Origin: Phycisphaerae bacterium
GTDB lineage: Bacteria > Planctomycetota > Phycisphaerae > SM23-33
DNA: 64,000 nucleotides
Direction: 5' to 3'
Assembly: GCA_011050235.1 (NCBI GenBank)
Contig: DRGC01000018.1
Location: forward strand, 1 to 64,000
This document shows, piece after piece, positions 25,025-34,212 of the stretch (the stretch's first letter is position 1; each line of letters starts with the position of its first letter). The position numbers were made by a program, and so were the translations under genes. The notes under the pieces were generated by a model that had not been told where the DNA came from, ran no database searches, and worked only from the letters and a program-made list of their open reading frames with translations.

Positions 25025-26383
25025 ATGCTATCGACAGATGGTTTCAAAAGATCGAAAAGAATGGCCCAGTTGCTGGCGGGCCCGGACGGAAAACAGTCAT
25101 TCGTTTACCATGCCGACATCAAGCGACAGTGGGAATGGTCCTACAGCAGTACGAAAATCGTCGAGCTTATCGGTTCCCAGTCGGGGTCGGCGGAGAGGTT
25201 GTTCGACGTCAAGGCTGCTCTGGGCGCACTCAGCGATGAAGAGACATCCTTCGCTGAAACATTTTCTACTTTCTACGACGACCTGGCGGCGCTATTGACC
25301 AGCATGGCGGCGCCCGTGAACTGCCAGAGCGACATCTACGAGACGATCTTCGATCGCCGGCAGATTGCCCCACTCATCAAGGCGCCCTGTCGCATTCTCG
25401 ACATTGGCCCGGGGGCCGGCAGGCACATGGCGGCTGCCTTTCTCGGCAATGGTGCGGACCAGACGACCTATGTCGGCCTCGAGAGCGTCGGCATGTGCTA
25501 CACCATCCAGAACCTGGCGGCCTCGCTCATCCGCATGCGCAACCGCGATGTCAAATTCTTCGATGACGTCGACGGCCAGTTCGCTCGACAGGACCTGCCC
25601 CCGATCGACCGGAGCAACGGGCCCGCCATCTATCTGCTCCCATTGTGGGCCGGGCAGAAGCTGCCTGACCGCTGTTTCGATCTGATCATCTGCAACTATG
25701 TGTTGGACGAACTGCCCGGAGAGGATTTCCAGCGAGTGGCCCGGATACTCGGCCGATGCCTCGCCGATGATGGCGTGATCTACTGCCGAGGTTCACAGCA
25801 GCGAGCGATGCTGAAAGATATGTATCTTTACGGCTATGGGACCTCCCACGGTATCGACATTACGCGGGCAATTCTTGATGAAGGGATGAAGGTCACGAGT
25901 TGTGAACTGATCGCCGGGGGACTGACGCGAACGTTCGCACGCAGGAAGTGCGGCGCCCGCCGAGTGACCGGAGGCAAGTTCGTCTCCTTCACCGAAGACA
26001 TTCCCCTGCTCGAGGCCGTCCAGGCCCAGTTTATTCGCGATAACATCACCGAAATCGTCTCTGCCGGACAGACGGTGGTGATCTGGGGAGATCGCGGATA
26101 CGAACATTACCGCAAGCTTATCGAGCCCGGCGCCGGGAACATGAAGGTGCTGGCCTTCACGCATCGCGAAGCCGTCGGCAACGCCATGACGGACTTCGAC
26201 GGCAACGAAGTGGCCCCCGAGCAGGCGATCAAACTCAGTCCTGACAAGATCATCATCGCCTCCATGCGCCACAAGAGCATCCTGCGGCAGATTCGCGAAC
26301 GGTGCCCGCCGGGACAGTTCCAGGCCGTTCGACACTTCAACTATCCGATCGCTTTTGCGTATCGTGATATGCCGGAGATGTGA
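25025..26383 (+). CDS. SAM-dependent methyltransferase, paralogue of the preceding gene
   Basis: This 452-residue protein repeats the architecture of its neighbour: methyltransferase motif I as RILDIGPGAGRHMAAAFLG, the acidic loop FDLIICNYVLDELPGEDFQ, then a C-terminal Rossmann-like module (QTVVIWGDRGYEHYRKL, DKIIIASMRHKSILRQI). The two are clearly diverged tandem duplicates, so they probably modify different positions or sugars. ATG 25025 is chosen for GAAGGTAGG just upstream; a TTG-type start at 24980 is not needed. Its stop overlaps the ATG of the next radical SAM gene (TGATG). Confidence 0.78.
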   Translation: MLSTDGFKRSKRMAQLLAGPDGKQSFVYHADIKRQWEWSYSSTKIVELIGSQSGSAERLFDVKAALGALSDEETSFAETFSTFYDDLAALLTSMAAPVNCQSDIYETIFDRRQIAPLIKAPCRILDIGPGAGRHMAAAFLGNGADQTTYVGLESVGMCYTIQNLAASLIRMRNRDVKFFDDVDGQFARQDLPPIDRSNGPAIYLLPLWAGQKLPDRCFDLIICNYVLDELPGEDFQRVARILGRCLADDGVIYCRGSQQRAMLKDMYLYGYGTSHGIDITRAILDEGMKVTSCELIAGGLTRTFARRKCGARRVTGGKFVSFTEDIPLLEAVQAQFIRDNITEIVSAGQTVVIWGDRGYEHYRKLIEPGAGNMKVLAFTHREAVGNAMTDFDGNEVAPEQAIKLSPDKIIIASMRHKSILRQIRERCPPGQFQAVRHFNYPIAFAYRDMPEM

Positions 26384-27846
26384 TGCTGGATCTCCTGCTA
26401 GTGAGGCCTGGCGGCAAGAAACGCCTCTACGGCTCGTTGAGCGAGACATTGGCGGCCGTCGAGCCGCCGATGTGGGTTGGCCTGATGGCGGGGATTGCGC
26501 GAGAGAAAGGATTCTCCGTCAGCGTTCTCGATGCGGACGTCGAAGGCCTGACCGCCCGAGAAGTTGCCGACCGGGTCACCGAGGCCGCCCCGGCGCTGTT
26601 GGGCGTTGTCGTGTCCGGATCGAATCCATCCGCCTCGACGATGAGCATGGCCGAGGCCGGCGATATCCTGCGGGCGGTCAAGGAACTCTCGCCCGAGACT
26701 CCGGCGTTTCTGTCGGGCCTGCACCCCTCGGCCCTGCCGGAACACACGCTCCGTCACGAGTTGGCCGATTTTGTGGTCCAGGGCGAGACCTTTCTTACAC
26801 TTATTCCGCTCCTTGAGGCCGCCAAGAGCCGCTCGCTCGATGGCCCGCTGGAGATACCCGGGCTGTGGGTTCGCCGTGGTGAGCAGATCCTCTCCAACGA
26901 CCGTCCGCCGCTGGTGGCGGACCTGGACTCCCTGCCGATGATCGCCTGGGACCTGTTGCCCATGGATCACTACCGGGCGCATAACTGGCATTGCTTTGCC
27001 CACCCCGATCGTCGCCAGCCCTATGCGGTGATCTATACGTCCCTCGGCTGTCCGTTCCGCTGCGATTTCTGCTGCATCAATGCGATCTTCGGCGCGCCGG
27101 GGATTCGGTATCGCAGCCCCGAAAAGGTCCTCGAAGAAATCGACCTGCTCCACGACACCTACGGCGTGACCAACCTCAAGATCATGGACGAGATGTTCGT
27201 CCTCAAGCCCAGCCACGTGCTGGCCATCTGCGATGGGCTGATCGAACGTAACTACGGCCTGAATATCTGGGCCTATGCCCGCATCGATACGGTCAACGAA
27301 GCGCTGCTGAACCGTCTGAAGGCGGCCGGCGTGAACTGGCTCGCCTATGGCATCGAGGCTGGCAACAACGCCGTGCGCCAGGGCGTGGCCAAAGGGGGGT
27401 TTGATGGCCGGCAAATCCTCAAAGCCATTGCGATGACCAAGGAGGCGGGCATCCATGTCGGAGGCAACTTCATCTTTGGCCTGCCCGAAGATACGGCTGA
27501 TACCATGCAGGAGACTCTGGATCTCGCCATCGAGCTCAACTGCGAGTACGCCAATTTCTACGCGGCGATGGCCTTTCCAGGGTCGGAGCTCTACGACCAG
27601 GCGATCGCGGAGGGGTGGCCACTGCCGACCAGTTGGGCAGGTTACTCGCAGTACGGCCGGGATACTTTCCCCCTGCCGACGAAATATCTGACCAGCAGCG
27701 AAGTTTTGCGGTTTCGTGACCATGCGTTTCGTGAGTACTATTCGCGACCTGAGTATTTGCAGATGCTGCGGGAAACATTCGGCCCCCCCGCCGTCGAGCA
27801 TGTCCAGACGATGCTGGAGCGCAAGCTGGACCGAAAGTATGCGTAG
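26383..27846 (+). CDS. B12-binding radical SAM protein
   Basis: This 487-residue protein has an N-terminal B12-binding-like domain (ETLAAVEPPMWVGLMAGIA, LSGLHPSALPE), a radical SAM core with the canonical CPFRCDFCC (CxxxCxxC), LKIMDEMFVLKP, and GGNFIFGLPEDTADTMQET. This is the arrangement of BchE/P-methylase-type class B enzymes, which methylate or rearrange unactivated carbons. Substrate unknown. The start overlaps the upstream stop by one base, and the downstream GT2 gene follows after a gap of 88 bases in which I see no further element. Confidence 0.85.
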   Translation: MLDLLLVRPGGKKRLYGSLSETLAAVEPPMWVGLMAGIAREKGFSVSVLDADVEGLTAREVADRVTEAAPALLGVVVSGSNPSASTMSMAEAGDILRAVKELSPETPAFLSGLHPSALPEHTLRHELADFVVQGETFLTLIPLLEAAKSRSLDGPLEIPGLWVRRGEQILSNDRPPLVADLDSLPMIAWDLLPMDHYRAHNWHCFAHPDRRQPYAVIYTSLGCPFRCDFCCINAIFGAPGIRYRSPEKVLEEIDLLHDTYGVTNLKIMDEMFVLKPSHVLAICDGLIERNYGLNIWAYARIDTVNEALLNRLKAAGVNWLAYGIEAGNNAVRQGVAKGGFDGRQILKAIAMTKEAGIHVGGNFIFGLPEDTADTMQETLDLAIELNCEYANFYAAMAFPGSELYDQAIAEGWPLPTSWAGYSQYGRDTFPLPTKYLTSSEVLRFRDHAFREYYSRPEYLQMLRETFGPPAVEHVQTMLERKLDRKYA

Positions 27847-27934
27847 GTGTCAGCCCAGTCTTCCCGGGCTGCCCGCAGGGCGCGCAGACAGCTCTCCGCT
27901 GCGTGTCGCATAAGCATCTTTGACCACAAGGATT

Positions 27935-28648
27935 ATGCCCACCACACCCGTTATCAGCCTGCTGCTGCCCACCAGAGGGCGTGTCGAGCCGCTCCGGCGC
28001 CTTTTCGATAGCATTGGCGAAACGGCCGACAGACCCGACAGCCTGGAAGTCGTCTTGTTCCTCGACAGCGATGACACCGCCAGCCAATCGTTCGATTATC
28101 CCGAATTGAGTCTGAAACGCATTGTCGGCCAGCGGGCCACGATGGGGACGATGGTCCAGGCCTGCTACGAGGCCGCAGCGGGCGAATACATCATGCTGAT
28201 GAACGATGATGTCATCTGCCGAACGCGCGGATGGGATGTGCGAATCCTGGAGGTCTTTGACCGGCTGGCCGATCCGATCGGCATGGTCTGGTGCAACGAT
28301 CTCTATCGCGGCCCGGCCATGCCGAACTTCCCGATCCTATCGCGATCCACCTGTGAGATCATGGGTGGCGTGTGCCCGCAGGACTACCATCGTGACTATG
28401 TGGACACGCACCTGTACGATGTTTTCCGTAAGCTCGAACGCCTCGGGCACCGGCGGTGGTTCTACCTGCCGGACGTGGTGATCGAACACTGCCACGTCGA
28501 GGCCGGCAAGGCGGCATTTGACGCGACCTATCATAAGCCCCGAATGGTGGGCGACGAGCTCGCCTATATCGCCTGGGACGAGAACCGACAGATCGTCGCC
28601 GAGACCATGGCCAGAGCAATCGAGGATGCAACGTGGTCCGCTTCGTAG
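27935..28648 (+). CDS. GT2-type glycosyltransferase
   Basis: This 237-residue protein has a short GT-A fold: VISLLLPTRGRVEPLRRLF, VVLFLDSDDT, and YIMLMNDDVICRT as the metal/nucleotide site. It lacks a membrane segment and is smaller than the other GT2 enzymes here, so it probably works in the cytoplasm on a lipid-linked or soluble acceptor. ATG 27935 is preceded by AAGG, rather close; an earlier TTG at 27920 is possible. Its end overlaps the start of the next gene by 16 bases. Confidence 0.75.
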   Translation: MPTTPVISLLLPTRGRVEPLRRLFDSIGETADRPDSLEVVLFLDSDDTASQSFDYPELSLKRIVGQRATMGTMVQACYEAAAGEYIMLMNDDVICRTRGWDVRILEVFDRLADPIGMVWCNDLYRGPAMPNFPILSRSTCEIMGGVCPQDYHRDYVDTHLYDVFRKLERLGHRRWFYLPDVVIEHCHVEAGKAAFDATYHKPRMVGDELAYIAWDENRQIVAETMARAIEDATWSAS

Positions 28649-30150
28649 TCAATCAGCCCCAGGAACATGCCCTGGTAAGCATCGTGCTTCTGGACTGGTC
28701 CTGCCGGGAGAGCTTTCATCTTCTGGACTATCTGGCAGCTCAAACCGTCGACCGCAGCCAGTATGAGATCATCTGGACGGAATTCTACGACACACCAGCC
28801 GAGGGATTGTGCCGCCGAATCGACACCGCCCAGGCCCAGTCGACTCGACCGCCCGTGGATGTCTACGCCCTCATGGACTTCCCGCCGGAGCTTTGTTGCC
28901 ACAGGCACGCACTGTTTAACCTTGGCATCGTCCTGGCCCGGGGGCGGATCGTCTGTTTCTGCGATTCCGACGCCATTGTTCAGCCAACGTTCGTCGAATC
29001 GATCATCGAACATTTTCGACACCAGGAGGACACCGTCCTTCATATGGACGAGGTGCGCAACAACGATCCCAGCTTCTATCCGTTCAACTACCCGAGCCTC
29101 GACGAGGTGACCGGTTTCGGTTGCATTAACTGGATCGACGGTCGGCCGGTGGGGATACTGGACGAGGCCGATCCGCTTCACAGCCGCAACTACGGTGCGT
29201 GCATGGCCGCTGCCAGGGACGACCTGATCGCCATCGGCGGCGCGGACATGCACACGGACTACCTCGGGTACATCTGCGGGTTCTACGAGATGAGCTGGCG
29301 GCTGACGAACTTCGGGCGACGTGAGGTGTGGTCGGATCGCGAGTGGCTGTACCACGTGTGGCATCCGGGGCAGACGGGAAACGAAGATATTGCCGGCCCC
29401 CATGACGGGCTGAGTGTTTCAACGCGGGCCCTGCAAGCTCTCCGCTCCGACCGCGTGCAGCCGTTCGTGGAAAGCCCCGCCATCGTATCGCTTCGCACAC
29501 AGACAGCATCGCCGGACGACGCAGCGCTGCTTGAACAGTTGGTCGAGCCGGCGTGGCTGAATCAATGGCGGCACGACAAGGCCGCCCCGGCCGGGGATAT
29601 GGCAACGACTAAACGGCGATCTGTGACGCCTCCTTTTGGCTTGAGGCTGTCATTCTGGGCCAAGCTGCAGCTCATGCCGCTTGTAGCGGGGATGGCCCGG
29701 CGGCAGCTTCGGGTTAAGCGTCAGGCGGCTGCGTGGTCCAGGCCGACCGGCCCCAAAGGCCGTTTGCACAACGGGATTCGAAAGGTCATCGCGCTCAAGA
29801 GCTTCCTGAAGCGCATTTATACCTTCGATAAACACTGGATCCGCCAGTGCTGGCTGGCGCTGGCCTTGGCTGAACAGCGCGGCTGCCGCGAACTGGTGCT
29901 CTATGGTGAAGGCGATGCGGCAAAGGCATTATGTCACCTCGCCAGGCATCTCCCCGTGGAGATCGTCGGGATATGTCCGTTTCGGACCCACAGGCCGGAG
30001 AAGCTGCTGGGGCGAAGGTCGCTCACGCACGAACAATTGGCCGAGACGGATGCCCTCATCATCCTTGCGGCATTTGTTGATACCGCTGCGCGTCTGGAGC
30101 AACTTCGCCAGCTCGGCATCGATCGCGAAAGAGTCATTGTCCTGCGATGA
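28633..30150 (+). CDS. GT2 glycosyltransferase with C-terminal Rossmann-like module
   Basis: This 505-residue protein is a paralogue of the GT2 half of 20653-22680: VSIVLLDWSCRESFHLLDYL, FCDSDAIVQPTFVESII, SFYPFNYPS and HSRNYGACMAAARDDL. Instead of the HD-GYP-like and shared tail, it ends in a Rossmann-like module (RELVLYGEGDAAKAL, TDALIILAAFVDTAARL, IDRERVIVLR). No ATG lies near the start of homology, so GTG 28633 is used, within the end of the preceding gene. Donor and acceptor are unknown. Confidence 0.8.
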   Translation: MVRFVVNQPQEHALVSIVLLDWSCRESFHLLDYLAAQTVDRSQYEIIWTEFYDTPAEGLCRRIDTAQAQSTRPPVDVYALMDFPPELCCHRHALFNLGIVLARGRIVCFCDSDAIVQPTFVESIIEHFRHQEDTVLHMDEVRNNDPSFYPFNYPSLDEVTGFGCINWIDGRPVGILDEADPLHSRNYGACMAAARDDLIAIGGADMHTDYLGYICGFYEMSWRLTNFGRREVWSDREWLYHVWHPGQTGNEDIAGPHDGLSVSTRALQALRSDRVQPFVESPAIVSLRTQTASPDDAALLEQLVEPAWLNQWRHDKAAPAGDMATTKRRSVTPPFGLRLSFWAKLQLMPLVAGMARRQLRVKRQAAAWSRPTGPKGRLHNGIRKVIALKSFLKRIYTFDKHWIRQCWLALALAEQRGCRELVLYGEGDAAKALCHLARHLPVEIVGICPFRTHRPEKLLGRRSLTHEQLAETDALIILAAFVDTAARLEQLRQLGIDRERVIVLR

Positions 30151-30254
30151 CGGGCATGGAAACGGAAATCGTTTGTTGGCGTTGGGGTCACCCGGTAGAC
30201 TGTCCGTTTCGACACGTTGACAGCGGCTGAGATGGATTTGTTCGGAGCATAAAT

Positions 30255-31190
30255 GTGACAACCATTCTTGTTACAGGCGCTGCGGGTTACATCGGTTCGA
30301 TCATGGTTCCCAGGCTTCTCCAGGCCGGGTTCGGCGTGGTGGCGCTGGATAACTTCATGTACCGCCAGGCATCTCTGCTGGATTGCTGCAACAACCCGAA
30401 CTTCGAGTTGATTCGCGGCGACGCACGTGACCGCGAGCTGCTGGCCACGTGTCTCAAAACGGTCGATGCGATCTTCCCGCTGGCGTGTCTGACGGGCGCC
30501 CCTTTGTGCAAGGCCGACCCGGTCGGCGCGAAGACCATTATCTATGACGCCGCGCACGATCTCATCGAATTGCGATCCCCCCGGCAGGCCATTATCTTCC
30601 CCACAACCAACAGCGGCTACGGTATCGGTGAGGAGGGCAAGTTCTGCACCGAGGAGACCCCGCTGTCTCCGATCAGCCTCTATGGCCGACTGAAGGTTGA
30701 TATCGAAAAGGCGTTGCTGGACGCCGGAAACGTAATCACCCTGCGCCTGGCGACCGTGTTTGGCGCATCACCGCGCATGCGGACGGACCTGCTGGTCAAC
30801 GATTTCGTCCTCAAGGCCATCAACGATGCATCGATCGTGCTGTTCGAGGCCGACTTCTGCCGCAACTACCTGCACATTCGAGACGCCGCCGATGCATTCC
30901 TGCACAGCCTGAACAACTTCGAGGCCATGAAGGATGAACCCTATAACGTGGGGCTTTCGGAGGCCAATATTACAAAACGCCAACTCTGTGAAGAGATCAA
31001 GAAGCAGATCCCGGGCTTCTATTTCACCGAGCATGCACTCGGCGAAGATCCCGACAAGCGAGACTATATGGTCTCCAATGCGAAGATCGAGGCCACGGGC
31101 TTCAAGGCCACTCGCTCGCTGGCTGAGGGCATCTCCGAACTCATCAAGGCCTACCGGGTCCTGCCGAAGTTCCCCTTCGGCAATATCTGA
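30255..31190 (+). CDS. NAD-dependent epimerase/dehydratase (extended SDR)
   Basis: This 311-residue nucleotide-sugar SDR carries the NAD loop TGAAGYIGS, FPTTNSGYG holding the catalytic Thr/Ser region, and SLYGRLKVDIEKAL with an intact YxxxK. It lacks the DE pair expected for 4,6-dehydratases, so an epimerase or reductase is more likely. GTG 30255 is preceded by GGAG at seven bases. It closes the plus-strand run that begins at 16232. The 133 bases after it contain a TATAAT at 31239-31244 that may serve the next gene. Confidence 0.85.
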   Translation: MTTILVTGAAGYIGSIMVPRLLQAGFGVVALDNFMYRQASLLDCCNNPNFELIRGDARDRELLATCLKTVDAIFPLACLTGAPLCKADPVGAKTIIYDAAHDLIELRSPRQAIIFPTTNSGYGIGEEGKFCTEETPLSPISLYGRLKVDIEKALLDAGNVITLRLATVFGASPRMRTDLLVNDFVLKAINDASIVLFEADFCRNYLHIRDAADAFLHSLNNFEAMKDEPYNVGLSEANITKRQLCEEIKKQIPGFYFTEHALGEDPDKRDYMVSNAKIEATGFKATRSLAEGISELIKAYRVLPKFPFGNI

Positions 31191-31238
31191 GGCCGATTGA
31201 GCGTCGACGAGACTTCTGGCATCGATCGAAGGGCTGAC

Positions 31239-31244
31239 TATAAT
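31239..31244 (+). promoter_or_regulatory. Consensus -10 element ahead of the methyltransferase-GT2 fusion
   Basis: TATAAT stands 80 bases before GTG 31324. The region 17 bases further upstream (CTGGCA) is a poor -35, so the promoter is tentative. Confidence 0.35.
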
Positions 31245-31323
31245 AGCTGGACAACGCTCGATGGCTTGGAGCGCACGGGCGGCGGCAACGGATAGTCTTC
31301 GAGCATGTTGGAAAGGAAGTGGC

Positions 31324-32856
31324 GTGGCTCGCACTCCCGAGACAACCCTCAACACGCAGGCCGGCTCAACGGCATCGGTGGCCGACGGCCAGTACGTAAG
31401 CGACGCTACGGTCCATGCCGTGCCGATCAAACAGGCGGATATGGATCGCAAGAACCGAGTTCGTGAGTTCTTTGACGCCCTGGCCCCAAGGCGAGCGGCC
31501 TACCGAAAACGCAGCCGATACTATTACCGCCAACTGGCATCCCATTTCCGATTTATCATTCCAGAGGGCAAGAGCGTTCTGGAGGTCGGCTGCGCGGACG
31601 GCTATCTGCTGAGCGAGCTGAAGCCTGCCCGGGGGCTGGGCATTGATATCAGCCCGGGGATGATCGCCGAAGCCCAGAAGGCTCATGTGGATGAGACTCT
31701 TGAGTTCCGCGTGGGCGACGCCGAGGCTCTCACATTCCACGAGACCTTTGACTTCATCGTTCTGTCGGATTTGTTCGGCACACTGGCCGATATTCAGCAG
31801 GTCCTGGAGAACCTCCGCTCGGCCTGTGATGAGAATACCCGCATCGTGATTCACTTCCACAGCATGCTGTGGGAGCCCCTTCTGCAGATGGCCCAGCGCG
31901 TGCGCCTGAAGATGCCCTCCCCGGACAGCAACTGGATCTCGCCGTCCGATATTGACAATTTCCTGACCCTGACCGGGTATGAACGCATCAGGGCCGATCG
32001 CCGGATATTGCTGCCGAAGTATGTGCCGATCCTATCGACCGTGCTGAATCGATTCATCGCACCCTTGCCGATATTCAATGCGTTCTGCCTGACGAATTTT
32101 ATTGTGATCCGCAAGCGTCAGGAGCCGCCCGAGGCCAAGCTGTCGACGGCCATCGTGATCCCCTGTCGCAACGAACGAGGCAATATCCGCGATGCCGTCC
32201 GGCGCCTGCCGCCGTTCGGCGGCGCGCAGGAGATTATCTTTGTTGACGGCCATTCCACTGACGGCACAGTGGAGGAAATACGGCAGGTGATGGCGGAGAA
32301 TCCGGCGAAGGACATCAAGCTGTACGTCCAGGCCGGCAAGGGCAAAGGCGATGCGGTCCGGTTGGGCTTTGCCAAAACGCAATGCGATATCCTGATGATC
32401 CTGGATGCCGACCTGACCGTCGCGCCGGAAGATCTGCCCAAGTTCTACCGGGCCATCGCCACGAACAAGGGCGAGTTCATCAACGGCTCGCGCCTCGTGT
32501 ACCCCCTGGACGATCAGGCGATGCGGTTCCTGAACATTCTGGGCAACAAGTTCTTCTCCGTTGTGCTGTCGTGGCTGACCAACTACCGCCTGAAGGACAC
32601 TCTGTGCGGCACGAAGGTGCTGCGGCGAACCGACTACGACAAGATCGTGGCCAATCGGAGTTACTTCGGCGACTTCGATCCCTTCGGCGATTTTGATCTT
32701 CTGTTCGGGGCGGCCAAGCAAAATTTCAAGATCGTTGAAGTGCCGATTCGTTACCGCAGTCGAAGATATGGCAGCACAAACATCAGCCGATTCCGGCATG
32801 GCCTGTTGCTGCTTCAGATGAGCTGGTTTGCATTTCGAAAGATCAAGATGCACTAG
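31324..32856 (+). CDS. Methyltransferase-GT2 glycosyltransferase fusion
   Basis: This 510-residue protein has two domains. Residues about 50-260 are a class I SAM methyltransferase (SVLEVGCADGYLLSEL, GLGIDISPGMIAEAQ, FDFIVLSDLFGTLADI). Residues about 285-510 are a DPM1-like GT2 (AIVIPCRNERGNIRDAV, LMILDADLTVAPEDLPKFY, TLCGTKVLRR), typical of transferases that make or extend polyprenyl-linked sugars. Fusion suggests that one product is methylated as it is transferred. GTG 31324 follows AAGGAAG; an upstream ATG at 31261 lacks such a site. It is a paralogue of 48513-49949 and converges on the SGNH gene. Confidence 0.82.
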   Translation: MARTPETTLNTQAGSTASVADGQYVSDATVHAVPIKQADMDRKNRVREFFDALAPRRAAYRKRSRYYYRQLASHFRFIIPEGKSVLEVGCADGYLLSELKPARGLGIDISPGMIAEAQKAHVDETLEFRVGDAEALTFHETFDFIVLSDLFGTLADIQQVLENLRSACDENTRIVIHFHSMLWEPLLQMAQRVRLKMPSPDSNWISPSDIDNFLTLTGYERIRADRRILLPKYVPILSTVLNRFIAPLPIFNAFCLTNFIVIRKRQEPPEAKLSTAIVIPCRNERGNIRDAVRRLPPFGGAQEIIFVDGHSTDGTVEEIRQVMAENPAKDIKLYVQAGKGKGDAVRLGFAKTQCDILMILDADLTVAPEDLPKFYRAIATNKGEFINGSRLVYPLDDQAMRFLNILGNKFFSVVLSWLTNYRLKDTLCGTKVLRRTDYDKIVANRSYFGDFDPFGDFDLLFGAAKQNFKIVEVPIRYRSRRYGSTNISRFRHGLLLLQMSWFAFRKIKMH

Positions 32857-32893
32857 CGGCGCCCGGCCGGGCAACCGGGGGGGACCGAGATGT

Positions 32894-34105
32894 TCACTTG
32901 AGTCGGGCCAGTTTCTCCCCGAGCAGACCGTCAGCGGTGAGCTTGTCAAAGATAGCGTTGGCGACGAGGGCGTTTCCTTCGTGGTTGAGATGCAGGAAAT
33001 CGAGGTAGACTTCCTGGCCCGCAGCGCGGTTGTCCAGTGCATTCGAGATATCATGGGAGACAAGTCCCAAAGCCCCAGCGGATGCGATGGCATTGCGCAG
33101 CTGCGGGTAGCCGAGCCGAAACACCGTATCCACGGCCGGCCACCGTCTCACGTCCTTGAGAATGAGCTCTTCTTCATACTCCGAGAGAGGCCGGGACGTG
33201 ATGAAGAGGTTGGGCTGCAGGAAATGAAAGAACAGCCCGCCGTGACTCGTCGCGTGGGCTCGGGCCGCTAGGAGCGCGTTCGTGTAGCCTTCTTCCATAT
33301 CAGCCAGGAGCCGGTCCCGGCTGTCTTTGGTCGCAAGATGCTTGGGGGGTTGTCTCTCGCAGATCGTCAGCAGGACATCGGCAATGGCCGACGTGCCACT
33401 GAGTCGCGCCGCAAGCGGATGCAGGAATTGATGAAACCATGCGGACTTCCTTGGTCCCCCGTTGTGGCCGCCGCGATCGAGAAGCCAGCCGCTCACGTTG
33501 GCATTGTAGAGCGGATAGAATATGTCGTTGTCGCCGTCGAAAAACATGACGATGTCATTGGGCCCGATGGGGATCGAACGTAAACGCGCCGTCTGCTGGG
33601 CCGCCGTCATCGCAGGCGTGCCGTAATTCTCCACCTTGATGATCTGTCCGTAACGCTGGTTGCACAGACGCTGCAAGTAGCTCGCAATCGTGTAGCGGTC
33701 CGGGACCTGGTGGCAAAACACCGTCGAGCCCCCGAACAGCAGGATGCGCGCGGTGTGGCCGGCGGGTTGATCGGTTGTCTTTCGGCGGCTTTCGGCAATA
33801 TTGAAGTACTCGCCTTCGAAATCACTGAATAGAAGGTAATTGGCGCCTTCCGGGCCGGATACGGGCTTGAAGCAGGCTTGGGCCTCCTTCAGGAAGTCCT
33901 CATTGAAATAGGGCGCGCCTTGGAAGGGAGGCGGACAGGATGCCCAAAACTCCGAGCCGTCGATCACATCCACTGAGTAGAAATACAGGTAGACACGGCA
34001 GCCCAGTTCAATGACCACGATGCTGAAGACGACACTCATGAGAACAACCGCCAGCCGGAGAAGACGGGCCCTGCGCTTTGACCGTTTGGGGCTTGGCTTA
34101 TTCAT
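32894..34105 (-). CDS. Membrane-anchored SGNH/GDSL-type hydrolase
   Basis: This 403-residue protein has a basic N-terminus and one membrane helix (about residues 17-35, LLRLAVVLMSVVFSIVVI). The SGNH blocks are visible: LLFGGSTVFC (nucleophile Ser), the Gly/Asn blocks in MFFDGDNDIFYP, and DFLHLNHEGN with the catalytic Asp and His. Such proteins are esterases or acyl transferases outside the membrane; removing or moving O-acetyl groups on the exported glycan is a fair inference. ATG 34105 has AGGAG nine bases upstream. The plus-strand fusion gene ends 37 bases away, convergent. Confidence 0.78.
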   Translation of the reverse strand: MNKPSPKRSKRRARLLRLAVVLMSVVFSIVVIELGCRVYLYFYSVDVIDGSEFWASCPPPFQGAPYFNEDFLKEAQACFKPVSGPEGANYLLFSDFEGEYFNIAESRRKTTDQPAGHTARILLFGGSTVFCHQVPDRYTIASYLQRLCNQRYGQIIKVENYGTPAMTAAQQTARLRSIPIGPNDIVMFFDGDNDIFYPLYNANVSGWLLDRGGHNGGPRKSAWFHQFLHPLAARLSGTSAIADVLLTICERQPPKHLATKDSRDRLLADMEEGYTNALLAARAHATSHGGLFFHFLQPNLFITSRPLSEYEEELILKDVRRWPAVDTVFRLGYPQLRNAIASAGALGLVSHDISNALDNRAAGQEVYLDFLHLNHEGNALVANAIFDKLTADGLLGEKLARLK

Positions 34106-34212
34106 GCAGACGGGCTCCTGGGCATCGCGCCTGGAGGTGTCGGTTGACGTGCGCGTGAACATTTTCTCCTGCTATTTCGGCATGCACCAGCCAGTTCAGC
34201 CGCGGGGACCGG

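Noticed and set aside
31150-31185. TGCCGAA/TTCGGCA stem near the end of the 30255 gene as terminator
   Set aside because: It lies within the coding region and has no T-run.
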